Assembly (NCBI RefSeq): GCF_900111685.1
Contig: NZ_FOHX01000004.1
Coordinates: forward strand, 458,305 to 522,304
DNA length: 64,000 nucleotides
Direction: 5' to 3'
Source: Nonomuraea wenchangensis
GTDB taxonomy: Bacteria; Actinomycetota; Actinomycetes; Streptosporangiales; Streptosporangiaceae
The translations under genes and the position numbers were made by a program. This document shows positions 15,950 through 23,797 of this stretch, piece after piece (positions within the stretch are counted from its first letter, which is position 1; each line of letters starts with the position of its first letter). The notes beneath the pieces are model-generated. The model was not told where the DNA came from, ran no database searches, and saw only the letters and a list, made by a program, of their open reading frames with translations.

Positions 15950-16833
15950 CCGTCAGCAGAAAGGACTTCGCCCGCGTGACCACCACGAACGCGCACAACT
16001 CCGTGCTCGGCAGCCAATACCAGCGATCCGTCGCCGACTACTGGAACGCCGAGCGCAACCCCGTCAATCTCCGGCTGGGCGAGGTCGACGGCCTCTATCA
16101 CCACCACTACGGCATCGGCCACGTCGACTGGTCGGTGCTGGAGGGTCCCGAGGAGACCCGCGAGCAGCGCCTCGTGGCCGAGCTGCACCGGCTGGAGACC
16201 CAGCAGGCCGAGACCCTGGTCGGCCACCTCGGCGCGCTGGGCGCCGGCGACCGCGTCATGGACGCGGGCTCGGGCCGGGGCGGCTCCAGCTTCCTCGCCA
16301 ACCTGCGCCACGGCTGCCAGGTCGACGGCGTGTCGATCTCCGAGGAGCAGGTGTCCTTCGCCAACGAGCAGGCCCGGCAGCGCGGCGTCGCCGACCAGGT
16401 GCGCTTCCACTTCCGCAACATGCTCGACACCGGCTTCGAGACCGGCGCCTACTCCGCGATCTGGAACAACGAGAGCACCATGTACGTCGAGCTCTCGCTG
16501 CTGTTCGCCGAGCACGCCCGGCTGCTGCGCCGCGGCGGGCGCTACGTCTGCATCACCGGCTGCTACAACGACGCCTACGGCCTGCCGTCCCGGGCCATCA
16601 GCCAGATCAACGCCCACTACATCTGCGACATCCACTCCCGCAGCACCTACTTCAAGGAGCTGGTGGCCAACCGGCTCGTGCCGTGCAGCGTCATCGACAT
16701 GACGGCGGCCACCATCCCCTACTGGGAGCTGCGGGCCCAGAGCCACCTGGCGACCGGCATCGAGCAGGCGTTCCTGGACGCCTACCAGAACGGCAGCTTC
16801 CAGTACCTGCTCATCGCCGCCGACCGCGTCTGA
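15946..16833 (+). CDS. Geranyl diphosphate 2-C-methyltransferase
   Basis: 295 residues, SAM-dependent. It methylates C2 of geranyl diphosphate, the first committed step to 2-MIB. The Rossmann motif VMDAGSGRGGSS binds SAM, and the opening (GSQYQRSVADYWNAERNPVN, then GLYHHHYGIG) is characteristic of this enzyme family. Its ATG overlaps the cyclase stop, giving translational coupling. The operon order encapsulin, cyclase, methyltransferase ends at the hairpin 16847-16876. Confidence 0.93.
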   Translation: MTVSRKDFARVTTTNAHNSVLGSQYQRSVADYWNAERNPVNLRLGEVDGLYHHHYGIGHVDWSVLEGPEETREQRLVAELHRLETQQAETLVGHLGALGAGDRVMDAGSGRGGSSFLANLRHGCQVDGVSISEEQVSFANEQARQRGVADQVRFHFRNMLDTGFETGAYSAIWNNESTMYVELSLLFAEHARLLRRGGRYVCITGCYNDAYGLPSRAISQINAHYICDIHSRSTYFKELVANRLVPCSVIDMTAATIPYWELRAQSHLATGIEQAFLDAYQNGSFQYLLIAADRV

Positions 16834-16846
16834 GCCTTCCCCCACC

Positions 16847-16876
16847 GGCCGGGCCGCCCACGTGGGCGGCCCGGCC
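16847..16876. terminator. Perfect 30-base palindromic hairpin
   Basis: GGCCGGGCCGCCCA and TGGGCGGCCCGGCC (14-base arms) flank a central CG. It lies 13 bases after the methyltransferase stop and 4 bases before the stop of the minus-strand htrA gene, so it can end both transcripts. Confidence 0.82.
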
Positions 16877-16880
16877 TCCC

Positions 16881-18107
16881 CTACTTCTGCTCCTGCATGG
16901 TGGCGGTGACGACGTTCTCCTTGCCGTCCCGCAGGTACGTGATCCGCACCTGCTGCCCCACCGTGAACCCGCGGACCTGCCCCACGACCGTGTCCCCGCC
17001 GGCGACCGGCGTGTTGCCGATCCTCGTGATGAGGTCGCCCTGCTTGAGCCCGGCCTTGGCCGCCGGGCTGCCCTCGGTCACCTGGCGGATCAGCGCGCCG
17101 GGCACGTCGCCGGTCGCGTCGGTGACGCTCACGCCGAGGAAGGCGTGGCTCACCTTGCCCTTGCTGATGAGCTGCTCGGACACCTGCTTGGCGGTGTTCA
17201 CCGGGATGGCGAAGCCGAGGTTGACGCCTTGAGCGGAGACCGCGCTGTTGATGCCGATCAGCTCGCCGGCCGCGTTGACCAGGGCGCCGCCGGAGTTGCC
17301 CGGGTTGATCGCGGCGTCGGTCTGGATCATGCCGCCGAGCGTGGTCGTCCTGCTCTGCTGCTGTTGCTGCCCCCAGGGGAACTGCTGACCGCCGCCGCCG
17401 TCGCCGGCGGTGACCGTACGGTCGAGCGCGCTGACGATGCCGGCGGTCACCGTGCCGTCCAGGCCGAGCGGGCTGCCGACGGCCAGCACGTCGTCGCCCA
17501 CCCTGAGTTGGTCGCTGTCCCCGAGCGTGGCCTTGGCCAGGCCCGACACGCCTTCGGCCCGGATGACCGCGAGGTCCGTCGCCGGGTCGGTGCCGACCAC
17601 CTTGGCCTTGGCCGTCCTGCCGTCGTTGAACTTGACGGTCAGCGCGCCGCCCTGCCCGTCCACGACGTGGTTGTTGGTGAGGATCAGCCCGTCCTCCGAC
17701 AGCACCACGCCGGAGCCCTCGGCCGACTGGCCCTGGATCATCACCACCGACGGCTGCACCTTCGCCGCCACCTCGGCCACCGTGAGCTGGTCGGCCACGG
17801 TGCGGAAGGCCGGGCTCGGCGCGCTCGCCGTGGCGACGGCGACCGGGCGGTCCGCCCCGGCCAGGTACGCCCCCACCGCCCCGCCGCCGAGCGCCGACGC
17901 CCCGAGCGCGGTCACGGCCGCCAGCGCCAGCCCCGCGATGGCCTTGCGGCTCAGCGCGAACACCGGCTTGCGCGACGACGGCGGAGGCGGCGGCGGCAGC
18001 GCCGGGCCCACCGGCTCCTTCCTGGGGAACCCGCCCACCGAGGGCGGCGTGTCACCGAACTGGGTCCAGCCGCCGGCGGCCTGCTCGCGGGGGTCGTTCG
18101 CGTCCAT
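16881..18107 (-). CDS. HtrA/DegP-like serine protease with PDZ domain, membrane-anchored
   Basis: 408 residues. A Pro-rich cytoplasmic tail, one membrane helix (AIAGLALAAVTALGASALGG) near residue 60, a trypsin-like S1C domain, then one C-terminal PDZ domain (from about GVSVTDATG). The triad is intact: His near 147 in TNNHVVDG, Asp near 177 in ATDLAVI, Ser near 270 in GNSGGAL. It acts outside the membrane in protein quality control. GGAGA precedes the ATG at 18107. No two-component partner adjoins. Confidence 0.93.
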   Translation of the reverse strand: MDANDPREQAAGGWTQFGDTPPSVGGFPRKEPVGPALPPPPPPSSRKPVFALSRKAIAGLALAAVTALGASALGGGAVGAYLAGADRPVAVATASAPSPAFRTVADQLTVAEVAAKVQPSVVMIQGQSAEGSGVVLSEDGLILTNNHVVDGQGGALTVKFNDGRTAKAKVVGTDPATDLAVIRAEGVSGLAKATLGDSDQLRVGDDVLAVGSPLGLDGTVTAGIVSALDRTVTAGDGGGGQQFPWGQQQQQSRTTTLGGMIQTDAAINPGNSGGALVNAAGELIGINSAVSAQGVNLGFAIPVNTAKQVSEQLISKGKVSHAFLGVSVTDATGDVPGALIRQVTEGSPAAKAGLKQGDLITRIGNTPVAGGDTVVGQVRGFTVGQQVRITYLRDGKENVVTATMQEQK

Positions 18108-18238
18108 GTGTCATCTCCTAGCGTCCCGATGACACAAGACTGATCAATGCCCGGTAAGAGCTGGTTAAGGGAAAGATTGGGTCGCTTGTCGCGCCCTGAT
18201 GCCGGCCTTATCGCCGCTGGCCGGGCGTAGGGGGAGAG

Positions 18239-18264
18239 GCCGGAAATTTGTCGAAATTTCCGGC
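18239..18264 (-). terminator. Hairpin terminator after the methyltransferase gene
   Basis: Perfect 11-base arms (GCCGGAAATTT / AAATTTCCGGC) with a GTCG loop, 14 bases beyond the minus-strand stop at 18278. The 170-base gap 18108-18277 otherwise holds only the htrA promoter region. Confidence 0.78.
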
Positions 18265-18277
18265 AGGAGGCGCCGCG

Positions 18278-19018
18278 TCAGCCGGCTTCGAGCACGAAGA
18301 ACAGGAAGCTCAGGAACCGCAGGCCGGGCCGGTCGCGGAACTCCTCGGGGAACACCTCGCGGGCCTCCGGCACGGCGGGCGGCTCGCTGATGACGCTGAT
18401 GCGGAAGCCCGCCGCGGTGAAGGCCTCGGTCATCGCGTGCAGCGGCCGGTCCCAGAAGCTCAGCGTGGTGGTCTGCCCGCCCATGACCCATTCTTCGGTC
18501 CGGTTACGGACCTCGAAGTACTTGGGCTTCTCCCCGGCCGCCTGCTGCATGAGCGTGATGACGAAAGGATGGTCGACCGAGACCAGCAGCCGCCCGCCGG
18601 GCTTCAGCACGCGCCTGATCTCGGCCAGCGTCGGTCCCCAGTCCTCCAGGTAGTGCAGCACCAGGGAGGCGACGACGTCGTCGAACGTGTCGTCGGGGAA
18701 GGGCAGCGGGCCGGCCAGGTCGACGACCCGCAGATCCGCGTCGGCGCCGAGCCGCCGCCGGGCCAGCTCCAGCATCCCGGCGCTCGCGTCGACGCCGGTC
18801 ACGACGGCGCCTCGCTCGCGCAGCTCGGCGAACAGGGGGCCCGCGCCGCAGCCGGCGTCGAGGATGCGTCGGCCGGTCACGTCCCCGGCGAGCTCCAGCA
18901 TCGCGGGCCGCTCGTAGTAGGCGTTCACGAGGCTGGTCTCGTTCTCGGCCGTGTAGCCCTCGGCGATCGGGTCGTAGTCGTAGGAAGTCTTGACAGACAT
19001 CCGGCCATTCTGACCCAT
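18278..19018 (-). CDS. Class I SAM-dependent methyltransferase (ubiE-like)
   Basis: 246 residues. Motif I ILDAGCGAGPLFAEL and motif II around VDASAGMLELAR bind SAM; FDDVVASLVLHYLEDW is the typical post-motif block of Methyltransf_11/25 proteins. Small-molecule substrate unknown. The start could be ATG 19018 or 19000; neither has a convincing Shine-Dalgarno. It reads away from the STAS gene, 15 bases downstream of it, so both may share a transcript. Confidence 0.85.
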   Translation of the reverse strand: MGQNGRMSVKTSYDYDPIAEGYTAENETSLVNAYYERPAMLELAGDVTGRRILDAGCGAGPLFAELRERGAVVTGVDASAGMLELARRRLGADADLRVVDLAGPLPFPDDTFDDVVASLVLHYLEDWGPTLAEIRRVLKPGGRLLVSVDHPFVITLMQQAAGEKPKYFEVRNRTEEWVMGGQTTTLSFWDRPLHAMTEAFTAAGFRISVISEPPAVPEAREVFPEEFRDRPGLRFLSFLFFVLEAG

Positions 19019-19033
19019 CCGTCACGAAGCCGC

Positions 19034-19417
19034 TCAGGCTTCGGTGAGGGTTCTCTCCGGGGCGTTGGCCTGCTGGAGAGCGGCGATCACGGCCTGCTCC
19101 ACCGTCTCGTGCACGTGCAGGACGGTGTTCGCCTGGGTCAGCTCCATCAACCCGGCGATCTTGGGATGCGGCGCGGCCAGATGCAGCACGCCGCCGTGCT
19201 GTCGGGCGAAGGCGTGGGTGTTGAGCAGCACCCGCAGCCCCGCGCTGGCGAGGAAGGTGACCTCGCTGAGATCGACCACCACGTGTTCGCCCGGCGCGCG
19301 CCGGTTGCGTTGGATGTAGAGGTCGAACGCGCGAGCCGTGGCGGAGTCGATCTCCCCCGCGACGGAGATCACGCACACGCCCGGCAGATTCTGCACGGCG
19401 AACGTGAGATCCAGCAT
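19034..19417 (-). CDS. STAS-domain anti-anti-sigma factor
   Basis: 127 residues, a full STAS domain. The phosphorylation loop VTFLASAGLRVL keeps the Ser normally phosphorylated by an RsbW-type kinase, though the residue before it is Ala rather than the usual Asp. It would bind an anti-sigma factor in the cytoplasm and release a sigma factor. No cognate kinase or sigma factor adjoins. An inverted repeat lies 18-35 bases upstream of its start. Confidence 0.9.
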   Translation of the reverse strand: MLDLTFAVQNLPGVCVISVAGEIDSATARAFDLYIQRNRRAPGEHVVVDLSEVTFLASAGLRVLLNTHAFARQHGGVLHLAAPHPKIAGLMELTQANTVLHVHETVEQAVIAALQQANAPERTLTEA

Positions 19418-19434
19418 GCAATGCCCACCGATCG

Positions 19435-19452
19435 GAATTCGAGTGCGAATTC
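19435..19452 (-). promoter_or_regulatory. Inverted repeat upstream of the STAS gene
   Basis: GAATTCG (19435-19441) and CGAATTC (19446-19452) are perfect arms around AGTG. A further CGAATTC copy lies at 19531-19537 in the same divergent gap. Possible operator for the STAS gene; the binding protein is unknown. Confidence 0.45.
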
Positions 19453-19569
19453 TCAGAGAACAGGGACAAGGCGTGGCCCGCCTTTACCGCACGATAGCCG
19501 GGTGCCGCCCGACTTAGAAGATGCGGCTGTCGAATTCTTACCCTGCCGGAGGGGAATGACATGCGCTAG

Positions 19570-19602
19570 TGTAAGGCTTGTAATTGCTCTACAACGGTTA
19601 CA
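19570..19602 (+). promoter_or_regulatory. Nested palindromic operator before the CGNR/phosphatase operon
   Basis: The 33-base element reads TGTAA-n3-TTGTA-n7-TACAA-n3-TTACA, so both half-site pairs are exact reverse complements about one centre. It ends at the Shine-Dalgarno AGGGGAG (19602-19608) of the gene at 19616. Its symmetry is typical of a dimeric repressor site such as a TetR-family or autoregulating protein. Confidence 0.6.
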
Positions 19603-19615
19603 GGGGAGAGCGCCC

Positions 19616-20185
19616 GTGGACATCCCGATCGCCGGTTACGCCACCGGGGTGGCGGTGGCGAACGACCTGGTCAGCACCTCGCCGACGGTGCGGGGCGCGG
19701 CCGGGGACGCGCTGCCCCGCCCGGCCGCGCTGGCGGGCCTCCTGGCCGGGCACGGCCTCGTCCTCGACGCCCCGCCGCCGGACGACGCCGCACTCCACGA
19801 GGTGCACCTGCTGCGCCGCGAGACCCGCGGCGTCATCGAGACCGAGACCGAGGAGCAGGCCGTGGCCGGGGCCATGGTGCTGGCCGGGCGCGCGGGCCGC
19901 TCCCCAGTCCTGCGGCGCGACGACGCCGGCGCCTGGCAGTGGCACGTGCCCACCGCGCCGGGCGCTCCGCTGGCCGCCGAGCTGGCCGCCGTGATCGGCA
20001 TCGGCCTGCTCGGCGCGGTGCGCACGCTCGGCCACTCCCGCTTCCGCCCGTGCGCCGCGCCCGGCTGCCGGGGCGTGTTCGTGGACGTCAGCAGGGCGGG
20101 GCGGCGGGCGTACTGCATGCCCGACCGGTGCGGCAACCGGGTCAACGTCGCCGGTCACCGCGCCCGCCTGCGGAGCGCGAACTGA
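19616..20185 (+). CDS. CGNR zinc-finger transcription factor
   Basis: 189 residues. The C-terminal 45 residues hold the treble-clef CGNR finger, with Cys in FRPCAAPGC and RCGNRVNVAGHR; the N-terminal ABATE-like region (TPTVRGAAGDALPRPAALAG) is the predicted stress-sensing or ligand-binding part. GTG 19616 is 7 bases after AGGGGAG. The stop overlaps the next start as TGATG. It may bind the nested palindrome upstream and regulate itself. Confidence 0.88.
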   Translation: MDIPIAGYATGVAVANDLVSTSPTVRGAAGDALPRPAALAGLLAGHGLVLDAPPPDDAALHEVHLLRRETRGVIETETEEQAVAGAMVLAGRAGRSPVLRRDDAGAWQWHVPTAPGAPLAAELAAVIGIGLLGAVRTLGHSRFRPCAAPGCRGVFVDVSRAGRRAYCMPDRCGNRVNVAGHRARLRSAN

Positions 20186-20619
20186 TGGCCGCGCTGGAAG
20201 GGGCGGTCCGGCTGCCGGACGGCCTCCCCGTACGGGGCCGCGGCCTGCGCCGCCCGCTCCCGCCGGGCCCGCGGCCCGACTTCGGGCTCTACCTCGGCTC
20301 CGACCGGCTCCGCCGCCGCCACGACGCCGCGCTGACCTGGCCGCACGAGTGGATCGACTGGCCCGACTTCCTGCTGCCGCGCGACCGGGACCTCGCCGTA
20401 CGCCGCATCGGGGAGCTGCGCGAGCGGGCGCGGGCGGGCCAGGCGGTCGAGGTGGCCTGCGGAGGCGGCGTCGGGCGCACCGGCACCGTGCTCGCCTGCC
20501 TGGCGGTGCTGTCCGGCCTCGACCCGGCCGCCGCGCTCGCCTGGACCCGGGAGCACCACCACCCCCGCGCGGTCGAGACCCCCTGGCAGCGCCGGTGGGT
20601 CGCCCGCTTTCCCCTATGA
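20185..20619 (+). CDS. Protein tyrosine/dual-specificity phosphatase-like protein
   Basis: 144 residues with a PTP loop VACGGGVGRTGTVLAC: nucleophile Cys 92 and phosphate-binding Arg 98 (C-x5-R). The residue before Cys, usually His, is Ala. Possible general-acid Asp in WIDWPDF upstream. It is translationally coupled to the CGNR regulator (TGATG at 20183-20187), suggesting that the two act together. The substrate is unknown. Confidence 0.8.
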   Translation: MAALEGAVRLPDGLPVRGRGLRRPLPPGPRPDFGLYLGSDRLRRRHDAALTWPHEWIDWPDFLLPRDRDLAVRRIGELRERARAGQAVEVACGGGVGRTGTVLACLAVLSGLDPAAALAWTREHHHPRAVETPWQRRWVARFPL

Positions 20620-20630
20620 TGCCGAGCGAC

Positions 20631-20660
20631 CTCACGAAAGGCGATCTCACGAAAGGTCAT
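20631..20660 (+). repeat. Two 15-base direct repeats in a ribosome-binding region
   Basis: CTCACGAAAGGCGAT (20631-20645) is followed immediately by CTCACGAAAGGTCAT (20646-20660), 13 of 15 identical. Each contains GAAAGG; the second serves the GTG at 20666 at 9 bases. Confidence 0.7.
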
Positions 20661-20665
20661 CGCCC

Positions 20666-21175
20666 GTGACGCACTCCGACGCCGTCATCCGCCCGGCCGT
20701 CCCCGCCGACCTGGCGGCCGTGACCGCGATCAACGCCCACTACGTCGCCAACACCGTCATCACCTTCGAGGAGACCCCGCCCACGGTGGCGGACTGGCAG
20801 GCGAGGCTCGCCGACCTGACGGCCCGCGGCTTCCCCTTCCTCGTCGCCGACGTCGGCGGCGAGGTGGCCGGCTACGCCTACGCGGGACCCTGGCGGCCCA
20901 AGCCCGCCTACCGGCACACCGTGGAGGACAGCATCTACCTGGCTCCAGGCCACTCCGGGCGCGGCCTCGGCGGCGCGCTGCTGGGCGCGCTGATCGACGG
21001 CGCCACGGCGGCCGGGCTGCGCCGGATGATCGCCGTCATCGCCGACGCGGGCGACGACCGCTCGATCGCCCTGCACCGCAGGCACGGTTTCACCGAGGCC
21101 GGGCGGCTGACCGAGGTCGGATTCAAACTCGGCCGCTGGGTGGACACGACGCTGATGGAACGTCCGCTGACCTGA
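20666..21175 (+). CDS. GNAT N-acetyltransferase, phosphinothricin acetyltransferase-like
   Basis: 169 residues. The family start IRPAVPADLAAVTAINAHYV with FEETPPT, the YRHTVEDSIYL segment, the acetyl-CoA loop HSGRGLGGAL and the ending LHRRHGFTEAGRL match the Pat/Bar/methionine-sulfoximine acetyltransferase group. It would acetylate an amino-acid-like amine, probably for self-protection or detoxification. GTG 20666 follows GAAAGG. Confidence 0.88.
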   Translation: MTHSDAVIRPAVPADLAAVTAINAHYVANTVITFEETPPTVADWQARLADLTARGFPFLVADVGGEVAGYAYAGPWRPKPAYRHTVEDSIYLAPGHSGRGLGGALLGALIDGATAAGLRRMIAVIADAGDDRSIALHRRHGFTEAGRLTEVGFKLGRWVDTTLMERPLT

Positions 21176-21232
21176 GGTTTCTTCGGCGGCTGGCGGGTAG
21201 CCGGACTCCATACGAGCGGATGGAGCAGACAG

Positions 21233-22459
21233 ATGCGTTCGTCGTTCCGGTTGGGCCGCATCGGCGGGGTCGTGGTCGGGCTCAACGTCAGCGTGCTGGT
21301 GATCGTGGTGATCCTGGTGGCCGGGCTGTCACTGGGGCAGTTCCCGCAGACCTTCCCGGGATACCCCACGGTGGCGTACGTGCTGGCCGGCGTGGGCGCC
21401 GCCGTCCTCTTCATGGCCTCGCTGCTCGCCCACGAGCTGGCGCACGCCCTGGTCGCCCAGCGCAACGGCATCGAGGTGCCGCGGATCACGCTGTGGCTGC
21501 TCGGCGGCGTGGCCGAGCTGCGGAACGAGCCCCGCACGCCGGGCGCCGACCTGCGGATCGCGGTCGTGGGGCCGGTGACCAGCTTCGTGTGCGCGGTGGT
21601 GTTCGGGGCGCTGGCGCTGGTGACCGGCGCCGTGCCGCTGGTGGCCGGCATGTTCGGCTACCTGGCCGCGGTCAACGTGCTCCTCGCCGTCTTCAACCTG
21701 ATCCCGGCCGCGCCGCTGGACGGCGGGCGGGTGCTGCGGGCCGCGCTCTGGTCCCGCTGGGGCGACCGGGTACGCGCCGCCGTCACCGCCGCCCGCGCCG
21801 GCCGCGTCTTCGGCTACGTGCTCATCGCGCTCGGCTTCCTCCAGGTCGTCTCGGGGCTGGGCTTCCAGGGGCTGTGGCTCGTCCTCATCGGCCTGTTCCT
21901 GGTGAACGCGGCGAGCGCCGAGGAGCAGCAGGCCCAGCTCGGCGCGACGCTGCACGGGGTGCTGGTCGGCGAGGTCATGTCGGCCAGGCCCGTCACCGCC
22001 TCGCCGGACGAGACCGTCGCCGGGCTCATCGACCGGCTGGTGATGAGCCGGCGGCTGTCGACGTACCCGCTGGTGGCGGCCGACGGGCGCTTCCTCGGGC
22101 TGGTGACGCTCAACCGGCTGCGCCAGGTGCGGCCGGAGGCGCGGGAGACCACCCGGCTCGCCGACATCGCCTGCCCGCCCGACCAGGTGCCGAAGGCGGT
22201 CCCCGACGAGCCGCTGCTCGGCCTGCTGCCGCGGATGAACGGCGCCGCCGACGGCCGCGCCGTGGTGCTGGGCCCGTCCGGGCAGCTTCTCGGGCTGCTC
22301 ACGCCGAGCGACATCAGCCGGGCGATCCAGACCGCCGGCCTGCACCACCACGACCCCTATCCGCACCCGCGCGGCGCCGACCTCGCCGTTCCGCCGCAGC
22401 GCCTGCCCGAGCCCGAGCCCAAGCCCGGGGAACGCGCGCAACGCCGCACCGAGGTCTGA
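21233..22459 (+). CDS. Site-2 protease-like M50 membrane metalloprotease with CBS pair
   Basis: 408 residues. Zinc ligands are His 67 and His 71 with catalytic Glu 68 in HELAH, plus Asp 163 in PLDGGRVLRA. About six membrane helices are followed by two CBS domains (from about residue 245, VGEVMSARPVTASPDETVAG) and a Pro-rich tail. Such proteases cleave membrane-bound regulators; the CBS pair may sense adenine nucleotides. No anti-sigma substrate is encoded next to it. It is convergent with the kinase gene, 7 bases between stops. Confidence 0.92.
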   Translation: MRSSFRLGRIGGVVVGLNVSVLVIVVILVAGLSLGQFPQTFPGYPTVAYVLAGVGAAVLFMASLLAHELAHALVAQRNGIEVPRITLWLLGGVAELRNEPRTPGADLRIAVVGPVTSFVCAVVFGALALVTGAVPLVAGMFGYLAAVNVLLAVFNLIPAAPLDGGRVLRAALWSRWGDRVRAAVTAARAGRVFGYVLIALGFLQVVSGLGFQGLWLVLIGLFLVNAASAEEQQAQLGATLHGVLVGEVMSARPVTASPDETVAGLIDRLVMSRRLSTYPLVAADGRFLGLVTLNRLRQVRPEARETTRLADIACPPDQVPKAVPDEPLLGLLPRMNGAADGRAVVLGPSGQLLGLLTPSDISRAIQTAGLHHHDPYPHPRGADLAVPPQRLPEPEPKPGERAQRRTEV

Positions 22460-22466
22460 CCCCCGG

Positions 22467-23636
22467 TCACGGCCGTCGTACGCCGAGCGCCGGTGCCGCC
22501 GAGGACGGCAGCGGCAGCACCGCGTGTATCCGGTAGCCGCCGTCCTCGCGGAGCCCCGCGTCCATGGCGCCGCGGAAGAGCGCCACCCGCTCCCTGATGC
22601 CGGTCAGCCCGTCGCCGGCCGGCACCGGGTCGGGCCGGCCGTCGCGCGGCCACTCGCCGGTGATCTCCAGGCGCAGCTCGGCGTCGCCGTGCGTGACCCG
22701 GACCAGGGCCTGGGTGGGGCCGGCGTGCCTGAGCACGTTCGCGAGCGCGTCCTGGGCGATGCGGTAGGCGGACAGGTCCAGGCCCGCGGGCAGGGGCCGG
22801 GGCGTGCCCTCGATCCGCAGCGCCACGTCCAGGCCCGCCGAGCGCAGGTGCGCGACCAGCTCGGCCAGCCGGTCGAGGGTGGGCTGGGGGGCCGTCCCGC
22901 CGGCGTCGGGGGCCGTGCGCAGCAGGTCCAGCGTGCGGTGCAGCTCCTCCACCGCGCCGCGCCCGGTCTCCTCGATCAGGGCCAGCGCCTCGCGCTCCTG
23001 CCGCAGCTCGTGGGGCAGGAGCAGCCGTACGCCGCCGGCCTGGAGCACCATGACGCTGACGTTGTGGGCGACGAGGTCGTACAGCTCGCGGGCGATCGTG
23101 GCGCGCTCCCGCGCCACCGCCGTCACGTCGGGGGGTTCAGGAGCGGCCGGCGGCTCGTCGTGGGCGCGCCGGCGGCGGACCGTCACGCCCGCGATCCCGG
23201 CGACGAGGGCCAGCGCGCCGGCGACCAGGTGCTCCCCGACCGCCGCCGGTTCGGCGAGCACCAGCCCCGACAGGAACAGCGCGCCCATCCCGACCCCGGC
23301 CAGCCCCCGCGTGCCGCCCGCCGGGGCCTTGCTGAGCACGGTGAACAGCAGCAGCAGCGCGGTGTGCCACTGCCAGGCCACCGGCGGCCGGCCGGCCAGC
23401 AGGTACGCCACCAGGCTGATCCCGGTGAACACGCCCATCACCGCGACCGGCCGGCGCCGCCGCACCAGCACCAGGGCCGCGGCCGGCACCGCCCCCACCG
23501 CCCAGAGCGCGGGGACCGCCCCGCCGGCGGCCCGCAGCTCCTCGGCGAGCGCCAGCAGGCCGATCACGGCGGCCGGCAGCCAGTCGATCGGCTCCGGCCA
23601 CGTCGTGGTGCGGTGATCACGGGAAACGTCGGGCAT
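22467..23636 (-). CDS. Histidine-kinase-like membrane protein lacking the phospho-acceptor His
   Basis: 389 residues. Four or five N-terminal membrane helices, then a HisKA_3 (NarL/DesK-type) dimerisation domain and an ATPase domain. The H-box reads RELYDLVAHNVSVM: Tyr 186 (TAC) replaces the phosphorylated His of the consensus ELHD. The N-box (DALANVLRHA) is recognisable, but the usual D-x-G motif is replaced by ITGEWP. It is an orphan with no response regulator adjacent. ATG 23636 is 7 bases after TAGGCT (23644-23649, minus strand), suggesting a leaderless message. It probably acts as a binding or dominant partner, not as a kinase. Confidence 0.82.
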   Translation of the reverse strand: MPDVSRDHRTTTWPEPIDWLPAAVIGLLALAEELRAAGGAVPALWAVGAVPAAALVLVRRRRPVAVMGVFTGISLVAYLLAGRPPVAWQWHTALLLLFTVLSKAPAGGTRGLAGVGMGALFLSGLVLAEPAAVGEHLVAGALALVAGIAGVTVRRRRAHDEPPAAPEPPDVTAVARERATIARELYDLVAHNVSVMVLQAGGVRLLLPHELRQEREALALIEETGRGAVEELHRTLDLLRTAPDAGGTAPQPTLDRLAELVAHLRSAGLDVALRIEGTPRPLPAGLDLSAYRIAQDALANVLRHAGPTQALVRVTHGDAELRLEITGEWPRDGRPDPVPAGDGLTGIRERVALFRGAMDAGLREDGGYRIHAVLPLPSSAAPALGVRRP

Positions 23637-23797
23637 GGAGCGCAGCCTAGGAGCGGGAGGTGGGGCGGTCATCAGCCCAGCGCCGCACGCGGGGTCCCCC
23701 TCCGGGGTGATTCGCGGGCGGCGGCCGGCCCCGCTGAACCGCCGCCGCCCGCTTTCCGTACCTCGTGGTGAGAACGCCGAGCGGGGAGGTCGGGACG

